Source: Burkholderiales bacterium (GTDB taxonomy: Bacteria; Pseudomonadota; Gammaproteobacteria; Burkholderiales; Burkholderiaceae_C). Taken from it: a stretch of 64,000 bases of DNA. Positions 21,136 to 29,532 of this stretch are shown here, piece by piece. Each line of letters starts with the position of its first letter. The stretch's first letter is position 1. The position numbers and the translations under genes are program-made. The notes under the pieces are model-generated. The model was not told the origin of the DNA. It was given only the letters and a program-made list of their open reading frames with translations, and did no database searches. The stretch covers positions 124,001 to 188,000 of the forward strand of contig CANJJE010000004.1 of NCBI GenBank assembly GCA_947474755.1, written 5' to 3'.

Positions 21136-21546
21136 TCAGCGCTCGGCACCGAACGCTTGAGCAAACGCCGCATCGGCGCGATCGATCAGCTGCTCGAAAC
21201 GCTGCGTGAGGGTGGGTGACATGCGGATCAGGCGCGACCGCGCGTCGGCCGGGTTGTCGACCTCGATCAGGTAGCCCTCCGAGATGGCCTTGCGCACGTA
21301 TTTCATCGCGGTCTGGGTGCCGACCCCGGTGACGAAGCCGTAGGCATCGGTCTTCGACACGGCCGCGCTGCCGCGCAGCCACAGCTCCGAGAACAGGCGC
21401 GAGAAGTACACGTCGGAGAAGCCCGTTTCGTGAAAGGTCTCGACCCATGCGTCATCAAGTTCGCGCAGGGCCAGCACGAAGCGCAGGCGGCGCTCGGCGG
21501 AGGTATCGGTGTCAGGCGGGGCTGACCTCTTCATGGCGGTCTTCAT
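21136..21546 (-). CDS. MarR-like winged-helix regulator
   Basis: A 136-residue protein whose middle reads as a MarR-type winged helix: SELWLRGSAAVSKTDAYGFV, a recognition-helix-like TQTAMKYVRKAISEGYL, and a wing EVDNPADARSRLIRMSPTL, followed by a C-terminal helix. Such proteins dimerise and repress nearby genes until a ligand binds. The gene is divergent from a fatty-acid desaturase 74 bp away, which is the likely target. ATG 21546 or ATG 21534 (MKRSAPPD) can serve as start; neither has a strong ribosome-binding site. Confidence 0.75.
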   Translation of the reverse strand: MKTAMKRSAPPDTDTSAERRLRFVLALRELDDAWVETFHETGFSDVYFSRLFSELWLRGSAAVSKTDAYGFVTGVGTQTAMKYVRKAISEGYLIEVDNPADARSRLIRMSPTLTQRFEQLIDRADAAFAQAFGAER

Positions 21547-21620
21547 GTGAGTATTTTATTTATTCATTTACAATCAAATTTACTCATACTTGTATCGCCA
21601 TATCTCGAAAGGATCGCGCC
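21547..21620. promoter_or_regulatory. Divergent AT-rich promoter/operator region
   Basis: The 74-bp gap is far more AT-rich than its surroundings. It contains the inverted repeat TGAGTA (21548-21553) and TACTCA (21581-21586), and related ATTCATTTA and AAATTTACTCA elements. This is a plausible binding site for the MarR-like protein that would control both divergent genes. The end holds AAGGA (21609-21613), the ribosome-binding site of the desaturase. Confidence 0.5.
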
Positions 21621-22637
21621 ATGGCAACGCTCGCCCGATCAACAGTCTTCCGCGAATCCGCTGGCGCAGTGCCCAATACGCTGGCGTTGGGCTATGCCTC
21701 GTTCGCATGGCTTGGATCGTTTGCGCTGATGGGCGCCGAACCTGTCGCGTTCAATGTCATCGGCGTGCTGCTATGCGCCCATGCGATGGTGATCGCGGCC
21801 TACCTGATCCACGAAGCGGCGCACTACACGCTGTTCGCCTCGCCGGCGCTCAACCGCACCGCTGGGGAATGGGTGAACTTCATCGCAGGCAGCTGCTATG
21901 CATCGTTCGAGCGCATCCGCCACATGCACCTGCGGCATCACCGCGATCGCGCTGACGTCACCTGCTTCGACTTCAAGGGTTTGATGCATCGTCGGCCGGT
22001 GCTGCGCCGGGCGATCGAGATACTCGAATGGGCCTACGTCCCTGCCACCGAGATCCTGATGCATCTTCAGGTCGTGTGGCGACCATTCTTCGTGGCGACG
22101 CAGCGACCGCACCTGCCGCGTGCCGCTGCCATGCTGACTCTGCGGCTTGCTTTGCTCGCCGCACTCGCGTGGTGGTCGCCCAAGGCCTTGGTGCTTTATT
22201 TCCTGGCGTACGGGCTGCTGCTGCATGTGACCAATTTTTTCGATGCGTTCCACCACACCTTCGAGCAGTACTTCACCGAGGCCGACGTCGCGGTCCCTCT
22301 CGAGGGGCGCGACCGCGACTATGAGCAGGCCCACACCTTCTCGAACCTGGTCTCGGGCCGCTGGCCGGTGCTCAATCTGCTCACGCTCAACTTCGGATAT
22401 CACAACGCGCATCACGAACGAGCGGCCGTGCCCTGGTATCGCTTGCCGACGCTGCATCGCGAGCTTTACGGCGAAGGTGCGTGCGCCGTGATTCCGCTGT
22501 CTGAACTGCTCGTGACCTGGCGACGCAACCGCGTCGCACGGGTCCATTCGGCCGATTACGGCGGCATCGGTGAGGGGCCGGGCCGCGCCGATCGATTCGT
22601 GGGCGCGCACGGCGTGTCGTTCATGACCGTGGTCTGA
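21621..22637 (+). CDS. Membrane fatty-acid desaturase family protein
   Basis: A 338-residue membrane protein with the histidine boxes of di-iron desaturases and hydroxylases: HEAAH (His64, His68), HMHLRHH (His101-His107) and HNAHH (His261-His265), plus an additional HH near residue 208. Hydrophobic segments lie around residues 20-62 and 160-205. The family introduces double bonds or hydroxyl groups into acyl lipids or carotenoid-like substrates; which one applies here cannot be read. ATG 21621 follows AAGGA. Regulation by the divergent MarR-like gene is likely. Confidence 0.88.
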   Translation: MATLARSTVFRESAGAVPNTLALGYASFAWLGSFALMGAEPVAFNVIGVLLCAHAMVIAAYLIHEAAHYTLFASPALNRTAGEWVNFIAGSCYASFERIRHMHLRHHRDRADVTCFDFKGLMHRRPVLRRAIEILEWAYVPATEILMHLQVVWRPFFVATQRPHLPRAAAMLTLRLALLAALAWWSPKALVLYFLAYGLLLHVTNFFDAFHHTFEQYFTEADVAVPLEGRDRDYEQAHTFSNLVSGRWPVLNLLTLNFGYHNAHHERAAVPWYRLPTLHRELYGEGACAVIPLSELLVTWRRNRVARVHSADYGGIGEGPGRADRFVGAHGVSFMTVV

Positions 22638-22677
22638 TGCGGGTCAAACCCCGAGACGCCGTGCTTGCTGCCCCGAC

Positions 22678-23169
22678 TCAGCTTTTCTTCGCGAACAGAG
22701 TCGGAAGAAACACCGACAGATAACCCAGCACGAGGCCGATGCCCTGCGTCAGGATCACGATCCAGACGTTGGTCAGGCTGTAGATGTCCTCAACCGCCGG
22801 TTTGCCGAATACATAGGCGTAGAAAACGGCAAATGCACCGAAGGCTGCCGGTGCCAGGGCAAACGATTCCCAGCTCATCATGATCACCAGCAGCAAGGCC
22901 GCCAGGCCGACTGCCAGAGCGAGGGCAATGACAGGCGTTCCGTCTGTGCCCACTTTCAGGCCGTAGAGCGTGAGGTAGCCGAAAACGACGCCGGCAAGAA
23001 TCGGGGCGCCGGCTTTGACGAAGGCTTTCGTGTCCGCGCCAGCCACGAAGAAGAAACCCCAGCTCACGAAGGACGACCAAGTGGGCAGACTCATCTTGAT
23101 CGAAATATAGGTCCATAGAGCGGCCAGAATTCCGACGCTGATGGACAGGGGAATATTCTTGAGATTCAT
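22678..23169 (-). CDS. DUF1097 family membrane protein
   Basis: A 163-residue, almost entirely hydrophobic protein with five or six predicted transmembrane segments, beginning KNIPLSISVGILAALWTYIS and containing the conserved SWGFFFVAGADTKAF region. It resembles the DUF1097/YcdZ family of inner-membrane proteins of unknown function. A strong ribosome-binding site (GGAG, reading on the - strand) precedes ATG 23169. It converges on the desaturase with a 40-bp gap. No function is proposed. Confidence 0.75.
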   Translation of the reverse strand: MNLKNIPLSISVGILAALWTYISIKMSLPTWSSFVSWGFFFVAGADTKAFVKAGAPILAGVVFGYLTLYGLKVGTDGTPVIALALAVGLAALLLVIMMSWESFALAPAAFGAFAVFYAYVFGKPAVEDIYSLTNVWIVILTQGIGLVLGYLSVFLPTLFAKKS

Positions 23170-23841
23170 TTCTAGCTCTCCGTTTGAAACGAGTGGACCG
23201 GTTTTGTGGGTTGGTCTGGCCGCAAATCGGCTTCCAGACCCGGCGGGATTGTAGAAAGATGGCCACCTGATTTCAACGAATAACCAACTGCTGCTTGTGG
23301 AGTAAACCCTTCAGAGCAAACCCTCCCCCAGGGCGGCAATGCGCTGTCCCGTGCTGCTGTCTATGTCAGTGATTTTTCTGTGTTTCGCGGTCAGCGCGCT
23401 GAGCGAGTTGCATTCGGTGGTTTGACTGGATTCGATATGCTGGTATATCCATAGCGGACCTGAATAAAATTTTTGCTGTGTTTCTATTCAACAGGAATTT
23501 TTATATTAAATAAAGTCACAAAATACAACGCAGCATAAATTTCAAGGGTATTTTCGATCTTTCTCCCCGTGATGGTGCCGTCATGGTGCCGACGGGGGGA
23601 TCTGCAAGGAAAGCAAGAGCTCCCCGGCGTTGGAAACCGCAGGGTCGGGCGCGACATGGGCGCAAGCGATCAGGTATTGCCCTCACACCCGTCAGCCCGT
23701 CCAGCCGTACCTGATCCGGCCAGCCTTTGAATCGAATCCGACAAGCGCTTGTTTCGCTGCAAGCTGCCCGGTTGTTATCCACAATGCGCCGGACAGCCTC
23801 CTCCGAAGCTGATCCATGCTCAAAAGATCAAGGAAAAACAA
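23170..23841. other. 672-bp intergenic region, partly AT-rich
   Basis: No convincing gene is seen. The first part holds the upstream region of the DUF1097 gene. Bases about 23440-23560 are markedly AT-rich, unlike the neighbourhood. At 23562-23598 CCCCGT and ACGGGG flank a tandem ATGGTGCCG repeat and can form a hairpin. The last 40 bp contain the ribosome-binding site of the glutathione transferase. The AT-rich part could hold promoters for both flanking genes or be a remnant of transferred DNA. Confidence 0.5.
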
Positions 23842-24720
23842 GTGGCCACTTCAACTGACTACACGCCTCCCAAGGTCTGGACCTGGGCGAGATCCAATGG
23901 CGGAGAGTTCGCGAACATCAACCGGCCGGTGGCGGGTTCGACCCATGAAAAGTCGCTGCCGGTAGGCCGCCACCCGCTGCAGCTCTACTCGCTGGCCACG
24001 CCGAACGGGGTGAAGGTCACGATCATGCTGGAGGAGTTGCTTGCCGCAGGCCATGCGGGCGCGGAATACGACGCCTGGCTCATCAAGATCAACGAGGGTG
24101 ATCAGTTCGGCTCGGGTTTCGTGGAGGTCAATCCGAATTCGAAGATCCCGGCTCTGCTCGATTGCAGCACGCCAAGCCCCATCCGCATCTTCGAGTCCGG
24201 CTCGATCCTGCTTTATCTCGCCGAAAAATTCGGCGCGTTCCTGCCGAAGGACATCGCAGGGCGTGCCGAAACCCTGAACTGGCTTTTCTGGCAAATGGGT
24301 AGCGCTCCCTATCTGGGTGGCGGCTTCGGTCACTTCTATGCCTATGCGCCCACCAAGATCCAATATGCGATCGATCGCTTCACGATGGAGGTGAAACGGC
24401 AGCTTGACGTGTTGGACCGTCGCTTTGCCGAAAACGAATACCTCGCCGGTCAGGATTACACGATCGCCGATATCGCGGCGTTCCCTTGGTACGGTGCGCT
24501 CGTGAAGGGCTGGCTTTATGGCGCGACAGAGTTTCTCAGCCTTCAGGACTATCGCCATGTCCAGCGCTGGGCGGATGCGATCCTTGCGCGGCCTGCGGTG
24601 AAGCGTGGGCGCATGGTCAACCGAACCTGGGGCGACCTATCCGAACAACTCCATGAGCGCCACGACGCGAGTGATTTCGAGACGAAGACGCAAGACCGCG
24701 TTTCGGTAACCGGAGCCTAG
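23842..24720 (+). CDS. yghU: Glutathione transferase / disulfide-bond oxidoreductase, YghU type
   Basis: A 292-residue cytoplasmic GST-fold protein. N-terminal thioredoxin-like domain (about 45-135) has LYSLATPNGVKVTIMLEEL, NPNSKIPAL and the glutathione-binding FESGSILLYLAEKFG; the C-terminal helical domain contains QDYTIADIAAFPWYG. The long N-terminal extension TPPKVWTWARSNGGEFANIN is diagnostic of the YghU (Nu-class) group, which reduces organic peroxides and disulfides with glutathione. The start is GTG 23842, with AAGGA 7 bases upstream. The stop overlaps the end of the convergent BLUF gene in a CTAG. Confidence 0.9.
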   Translation: MATSTDYTPPKVWTWARSNGGEFANINRPVAGSTHEKSLPVGRHPLQLYSLATPNGVKVTIMLEELLAAGHAGAEYDAWLIKINEGDQFGSGFVEVNPNSKIPALLDCSTPSPIRIFESGSILLYLAEKFGAFLPKDIAGRAETLNWLFWQMGSAPYLGGGFGHFYAYAPTKIQYAIDRFTMEVKRQLDVLDRRFAENEYLAGQDYTIADIAAFPWYGALVKGWLYGATEFLSLQDYRHVQRWADAILARPAVKRGRMVNRTWGDLSEQLHERHDASDFETKTQDRVSVTGA

Positions 24721-25361
24721 CTCCCCGTGGCGGGACGCGACGCTCCCGAGGCGCCGCGCAAATCGGCAAGTGCGGACTCGCAAAGGCGAAAGTGTCGATC
24801 GCTCAAGGTGCCGCCCTTGCCGGCATCGGCAATGCTCTCCAGCACCAATGTGGCGATTTCGACGCTGCCCCTGGACTGCAGCAATGCTTTCTCCAGGTGC
24901 TCGATGACCTTGTCCTTGGCATCGAGTTCGCGCACCAGCGGATCCCAGTGCGGGGCCCGGTAATGTTCCATCAGGGTATCGACGATGTCGTCGTTTCGGA
25001 CCAGGAAGTCGAAGTTGAAATCCTTGGCTCCAAAATTCTTCAAACCCTTGATACTGGTGAGTTCCTGGTCGGAAATCCGCTTGAATCCCATGCTCCAGTC
25101 CGAATACTGGCGGTGCTCGACCTCTCTTCGGTGCAGTAACTGGACCTTGGCGTGGCGCGGATCCCGGGCGATTTTCTCGACCAGTTCGTCGATCACTGCG
25201 TCTTCGCCCTCCAGCGCCTGCAAAAAGGTGTCCTCGCCGTACAGCAGCATGCCGGTCACGCCGCGGGCCGCGTTGTTCCTCAGGCACTGCTGAAGCAGCT
25301 CAAGCAACTGCTCGGTCGACCAGGACTCCACCGCGCTGCTGATATACACAATTTGAATCAT
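24717..25361 (-). CDS. BLUF-domain blue-light sensor
   Basis: A 214-residue protein whose first 95 residues form a BLUF (FAD blue-light sensing) domain. It begins MIQIVYISSA, and the key residues have the canonical spacing: Tyr6, Asn30 (in LRNNAARGVTGML) and Gln48 (in FLQALEG), followed by DPRH and DWSMGF. The remaining 120 residues are a mainly helical extension (ELDAKDKVIEHLEKALLQ) with no recognised output domain such as EAL or cyclase. ATG 25361 has GGAG 8 bases upstream. The partner is unknown; the helical tail may bind another protein. Confidence 0.93.
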   Translation of the reverse strand: MIQIVYISSAVESWSTEQLLELLQQCLRNNAARGVTGMLLYGEDTFLQALEGEDAVIDELVEKIARDPRHAKVQLLHRREVEHRQYSDWSMGFKRISDQELTSIKGLKNFGAKDFNFDFLVRNDDIVDTLMEHYRAPHWDPLVRELDAKDKVIEHLEKALLQSRGSVEIATLVLESIADAGKGGTLSDRHFRLCESALADLRGASGASRPATGS

Positions 25362-25658
25362 TGAAACTCCACTAGCGGGGCACAAGGTGATCGCCGATAC
25401 CGGCGCTGTCGCTCGCGCTCATCCCAGGTGATTGCCGACGACGGTGAGGCCAAGCTGGCCTGTGGGCCAACGTCGGCTACGCAGCTCATGTCGAGGACGC
25501 AGAAGCCCTGCCGCCGATCAGTGAGTACAACGCACGCTCGCGGGCCACGGCCGAACCATATGCTGAGCATAGGAAATTCAAACACGCTGTGCAAGGCTGG
25601 CCGTCTCGCAAGCACGGATTGGCTCGAAAGGTGGTCACAGCAGAGGCGAAACTCGCCA

Positions 25659-26123
25659 TCACCTGGTCGGAATGGCCGTGGCCCGGTCCACGGACACGGC
25701 GGTGACGGCGTTCTGTGGCGACCCATCGATCAGTCGATCTGAATAGGTGAGGTAAACAAGCGCGTTGCGCTTGCTGTCGACCATTCGAACGATGCGCAGT
25801 TTCTTGAACACCAGGCTGATGCGTTCGTTGAAGATCTCTTCGTGGTCAGGCAAGGCCTTTGGAATCGAGATCGGACCGACCTGCCGGCATGCAATGGAGG
25901 CCTCTGACTTATCTTCGGCCACGCCGAGCGCGCCCTTGATGCCTCCCGTCTTGGCGCGCGACACGTAGCACGTCACGCCGTTCACGTTCGGATCATCGAA
26001 GGCTTCGACCACGATCTTGTGGTCGGGCCCGATGAGCATGAAGGCTGTGTCAACCGAGCCAATGTGCTCGGCATGAGCTACCGGGCAGGCAGCCAGCACC
26101 AGCGTGAACACGAAGCGTTTCAT
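25659..26123 (-). CDS. creA: CreA family periplasmic protein
   Basis: A 154-residue protein with a signal peptide (about 1-18, ending VAHA) and the very conserved CreA core [47 protein letters not shown] and [10 protein letters not shown]. CreA is exported in enterobacteria but its function is unknown; the CreBCD regulators found next to it in E. coli are absent here. The 273-bp gap downstream (25386-25658) shows an open + strand frame without a start or a recognisable family, and I see nothing certain in it. Confidence 0.92.
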   Translation of the reverse strand: MKRFVFTLVLAACPVAHAEHIGSVDTAFMLIGPDHKIVVEAFDDPNVNGVTCYVSRAKTGGIKGALGVAEDKSEASIACRQVGPISIPKALPDHEEIFNERISLVFKKLRIVRMVDSKRNALVYLTYSDRLIDGSPQNAVTAVSVDRATAIPTR

Positions 26124-26313
26124 GAGGGTTCCTTAAGTGGTGTGCACGTCATAGGCGAGCCATTCACCGCAGGGGATTATGGAAGTCGGCGATGCACAGG
26201 CGTGGAGGCTGTCGGGGCCTGATTGAAGACTCGGCGACCGATGCGTTGCGCTGAGCCTGTGGCGGGTTCTTGCGCAGGGGAATGGCGGAGATACGGATGT
26301 CGAGCAGGCCTCT

Positions 26314-27447
26314 TCAGAACTGAAGGAACGCGACGCCGACACCCAGACTGCTCTGGCGGAAGTTGTAGTCCGTCAGCGTTTCGCCATACCCGCTGAAACC
26401 CTGCACGAACCAGCGCAGGCCGTTCGGGTGGTCATCGAAGATCGGGTAGGTCCACTCAGCCTGCACCCCGCCATACCTGACGTTTTTCAGCGTATTGCGG
26501 TACCGCAGCGAAGCCGTGTGCAGGCCGTGCGACCAGTTCAGCTGGAACTCCGCGCGGCCGCGGTAGCGGATTAGATCGGGGTTGTTGTCGGTGCTGATCG
26601 ACTCCTTCAGTCGCTGGTTGATCCTGGCGGTCAGCGACCAGTCGCCGCGCTCGATGCCGGCACCGAGGTAGACGCGGTTCCAGCTGCGCGAGAGCGGGTT
26701 CGACTGCCCGTTCGACTGATGCGCGATGCCGAGCTGGGTGTAGCTCCAGCGCCAGCCGAGCGGCAGGTCGCGCAGGCCCCGCGGCGTTGGCAGCACGTAG
26801 ATCGCCTCGGGCTGGTAGTCGATGTTGCGAAAGGGCTTGGAATCAGCCCGGCTGTAGATCTGCCACATCGCCTGTTGCGTGAAGGCGACCCATACATCAC
26901 CGCTGATCAGCGGTACATCCTGAACGACCTTGGTGCGCATGGAGAACTGGAACTTGGCCTCCTCGTGACGGTAGCCGGGCTTGGCCACGGCCGCCTGCGT
27001 TGGCGAGTGCGGCGAGCGGTTGATGCGGGTGGAGTAATGCAGCGGCAGAACGTAGTTGGGCTGGTAACCGACGAAGTTGAAGACGCCCCGCTTGTCCGAG
27101 GGTTCCAGCTCCCAGTACTTGGACAGGATCCCGGTGTCAGGCTGAACGCTGAAGCCGGTGGCCAGCGGCGCGTTCTTCGCTTCAAGGCGCGAGGTGGTCG
27201 GCACTGCGGCGGCGCCGGGCGCAGCCTGCTCGGCGACGGCCTCGGCGGGCGCGGGTGCGCGGCCTGCGAGCTTGTCGTAGCAAAGGAGACGGTCGGAGGC
27301 GGCGCCGATCGAGGCGCAATGTTCGAGCGCGGGTTCCTTGCTGGTTGGCGCACCGGCCTGGGGGGTCATTTGAGCCGAGGCGAATGAAGGCAGCAAGGCG
27401 GCGAGCAGAGCGAGTTCGCGGCGTGAGTGGCTACGGTCTGGTGGCAT
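26314..27447 (-). CDS. pldA: Outer-membrane phospholipase A
   Basis: A 377-residue beta-barrel lipase that hydrolyses acyl chains from phospholipids reaching the outer leaflet of the outer membrane. There is a signal peptide (to about residue 25, SFASA) and a low-complexity linker before the barrel. The catalytic dyad is His243 and Ser245 in AHQSNGQSNPLSRSWNR, with the conserved Asn of SRSWNR as third residue. The protein ends in phenylalanine (GVAFLQF), the usual signal for BAM-mediated barrel insertion. OMPLA normally dimerises with calcium. Confidence 0.93.
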   Translation of the reverse strand: MPPDRSHSRRELALLAALLPSFASAQMTPQAGAPTSKEPALEHCASIGAASDRLLCYDKLAGRAPAPAEAVAEQAAPGAAAVPTTSRLEAKNAPLATGFSVQPDTGILSKYWELEPSDKRGVFNFVGYQPNYVLPLHYSTRINRSPHSPTQAAVAKPGYRHEEAKFQFSMRTKVVQDVPLISGDVWVAFTQQAMWQIYSRADSKPFRNIDYQPEAIYVLPTPRGLRDLPLGWRWSYTQLGIAHQSNGQSNPLSRSWNRVYLGAGIERGDWSLTARINQRLKESISTDNNPDLIRYRGRAEFQLNWSHGLHTASLRYRNTLKNVRYGGVQAEWTYPIFDDHPNGLRWFVQGFSGYGETLTDYNFRQSSLGVGVAFLQF

Positions 27448-27610
27448 GGGAGGGTGGGAGGAAGGAGATGCAGGAACCCGGAAACGATGCTATTTGCAAG
27501 GCGTGTCCTGCGGCCATGACGGCCTGTCATCTCGCTGCCTGCCACCGTGTAGGCGGACGCCGCGTCTGGTTGGCCTGGACGGCAGCTTTGCGACACCTCG
27601 AAGGCATCGG

Positions 27611-27709
27611 GTGAATCAGAGCGTGACCGCCGAGATCACTGCGAGCATGATGTGGTTGTCACGGCTGAGCCGGATCGTGAAGCGACACGTGATGGGAGGT
27701 GATCAGTGA
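27611..27709 (+). CDS. Possible 32-residue leader ORF 1 before the SulP gene
   Basis: GTG 27611 follows GAAGG and opens a 32-codon frame rich in basic residues near its end (SRLSRIVKRHVMGGDQ). Its TGA shares four bases (GTGA, 27706-27709) with the start of the next mini-ORF. No homologue is recognised, and it may be a chance frame. Confidence 0.25.
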   Translation: MNQSVTAEITASMMWLSRLSRIVKRHVMGGDQ

Positions 27710-27801
27710 ATGCGTTCAGTCTGAAGTCGCTGCTGTCGGTCGGCCAGGCTCATTGGGTGGAGCGTGACACCGCGCCTGAAGACAAGGCTTTCGATGTCTG
27801 A
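27706..27801 (+). CDS. 31-residue leader ORF 2 overlapping the SulP start
   Basis: GTG 27706 is preceded by GGGAGGTGATCA, an almost full-length complement of the 16S rRNA 3' end at ideal spacing, stronger than any other ribosome-binding site in the window. The 31-residue peptide (NAFSLKSLLSVGQAHW, then VERDTAPEDKAFDV) ends at TGA 27799-27801, eight bases into the transporter gene but in another frame. This suggests a translated leader that couples ribosomes to the SulP start. No homologue is recognised. Confidence 0.45.
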   Translation: MNAFSLKSLLSVGQAHWVERDTAPEDKAFDV

Positions 27802-29497
27802 GCAGCCGGCAACCACCCCTGACCTGGAGGGCGACAAGGCTGCGGCGCAAGGATGGCCGCCGCGCTGGCGTGACCTGATCGCCGGGCTGTGTGTGGCCGG
27901 CTTGCTGCTTCCCGAAGCCGTCGCCTACGCCGGCCTGGCCGGCCTGCCCGTCGAACATGCGCTGAGCGCGATGCTGGTGGGCCTGGCCATCTATGCGGTG
28001 TTCGGCGGCAGCCGCTTCGCCATCGTCTCGCCGACATCGTCCACTGCCACGCTGTCGGCCGCGGCGGCGGTGTCGCTGGGAGGCGTCACCGCACTGGCAG
28101 ATCCTGCCGTCTATGCCCAGGCCTTGCTGGCGCTGGTGCTGCTGTGCGGGGTGCTGCTGATGCTGCTGGGGGCCGTGCGGCAAGGGCAGTTGTCGGCCTA
28201 TGTGTCACGTCCGGTGTTGCGCGGCTTTGCGTTTGCGCTGGCCATCACCATCGTGATCAGGCAGCTGCCCGATGCATTGGGTTGCAAGTTGCCTGCGGAC
28301 GTCGGCGCCGACCCGCTGCGCCTGTTGTTCTACGTTGCCACGCATGGCGCGCAATGGCATGTGCCCACGATGGTCGTGGCCTTGCTCGCGGCCGGGTTGA
28401 TGGTCGCGCTACGGCGCTGGCCCCAGCTACCGGCCTCGATGCTGGTCATCGTGCTTGCCATTGCAGCCGCGCAGGTTCTTGGACTCGACGCGATAGGCGT
28501 GGCGGAGGTCGGGGGCTTCGAGCGCCCTGCGTTCAAGCTGGCGCTGCCAATTCTGCCGATCACCGAATGGCTGCGGATCGCGGAGCTGGCCTTCGGCCTC
28601 GTGGTGCTCGTGTTCGCCGAATCCTGGGGCAGCGTTCGAGGCCTGGCGATGGCGCACGGCGACACGGTCGACGCCAATCGTGAACTGATGGTGCTGGGCG
28701 CGTGCAATGTCGGCGCAGCGCTGCTGCAGGGCATGCCGGTCGGTGCAGGTTTCTCGGCCAGCACCGCGAACGCGGCCGCCGGGGCTCGCAGCAAATGGGC
28801 CGGCGGATTCGCTCTGGTGGTCATCGCCGCCGTGCTGGTCTTCGCTTCATCACAGCTGCACTGGCTGCCGCGGCCGGTGCTGGCGGTGGCCGTCATCGCG
28901 GCACTGTGGCACGCGCTGAACCCACGGCCCTTGCTGGAAGTGTGGCGGATGCAGCGCGATCAGGTGCTGCTGGTCGGCGCCGTGCTGGCCGTGCTGTTCT
29001 TCGGTGTGCTGCACGGCATGTTGGTGGCGATCGGCCTGTCGCTGGTGGCGGCACTGCGCCGGTTCAGCCTGCCCGTGGTGCACGAACTGGGCGAACTGGG
29101 AAGCTCGCGCAATTACGTGGTGATCGAAGCCCATTCCGATGCGTCGCGCGTTCCGGGGTTGCTGATCCTGCGGCCTGAGGAGCCCCTGTTCTTCGCCAAT
29201 GCAGAGCGGGTGGTGGCCGATGTGGTGCGGCGCGTGCAGGCTCACCCGAGGGGCACCATTCGAGCGGTGATCCTGAGCCTCGAAGAGAGCGTGGACCTCG
29301 ACAGCACAGCGGTGGAATGCCTGGTCGAACTCCAGCAACGGCTGCGCGAAGCGGGTGTCGTGCTCGTGCTGTCGCGCGCCAAGGATGCGGTGCGGGAACT
29401 GCTCAGCCGCTGGCAACCTGAAGGGGTAGGCGACGCCAGCCGGATGCATTTCAGCGTGGCCGATGCCGTGCGGTCACTGGTGGACGACAAGGGCTGA
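27794..29497 (+). CDS. SulP family anion transporter with STAS domain
   Basis: A 567-residue inner-membrane transporter of the SLC26/SulP family. The N-terminus has the family signature DLIAGLCVAGLLLPEAVAYA, followed by 10-14 hydrophobic segments to about residue 415, and a cytoplasmic STAS domain (about 430-560, SLEESVDLDSTAVECLVEL). SulP proteins carry sulfate, bicarbonate, dicarboxylates or other anions; the substrate cannot be told here. ATG 27794 is preceded by AAGG and lies inside the end of a mini-ORF. No carbonic anhydrase gene, which marks bicarbonate carriers, is next to it. Confidence 0.9.
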   Translation: MSEQPATTPDLEGDKAAAQGWPPRWRDLIAGLCVAGLLLPEAVAYAGLAGLPVEHALSAMLVGLAIYAVFGGSRFAIVSPTSSTATLSAAAAVSLGGVTALADPAVYAQALLALVLLCGVLLMLLGAVRQGQLSAYVSRPVLRGFAFALAITIVIRQLPDALGCKLPADVGADPLRLLFYVATHGAQWHVPTMVVALLAAGLMVALRRWPQLPASMLVIVLAIAAAQVLGLDAIGVAEVGGFERPAFKLALPILPITEWLRIAELAFGLVVLVFAESWGSVRGLAMAHGDTVDANRELMVLGACNVGAALLQGMPVGAGFSASTANAAAGARSKWAGGFALVVIAAVLVFASSQLHWLPRPVLAVAVIAALWHALNPRPLLEVWRMQRDQVLLVGAVLAVLFFGVLHGMLVAIGLSLVAALRRFSLPVVHELGELGSSRNYVVIEAHSDASRVPGLLILRPEEPLFFANAERVVADVVRRVQAHPRGTIRAVILSLEESVDLDSTAVECLVELQQRLREAGVVLVLSRAKDAVRELLSRWQPEGVGDASRMHFSVADAVRSLVDDKG

Positions 29498-29532
29498 TCG
29501 GCGACGGGCCAGCCGCCCGCACGAACCTGTTG

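Noticed and set aside
25448-25700. Open + strand frame with a protein-like composition between the BLUF and creA genes
   Set aside because: It starts after a TGA without an initiator, runs into the antisense of creA and resembles no family that I recognise. It may be a decayed gene fragment, but this cannot be supported.
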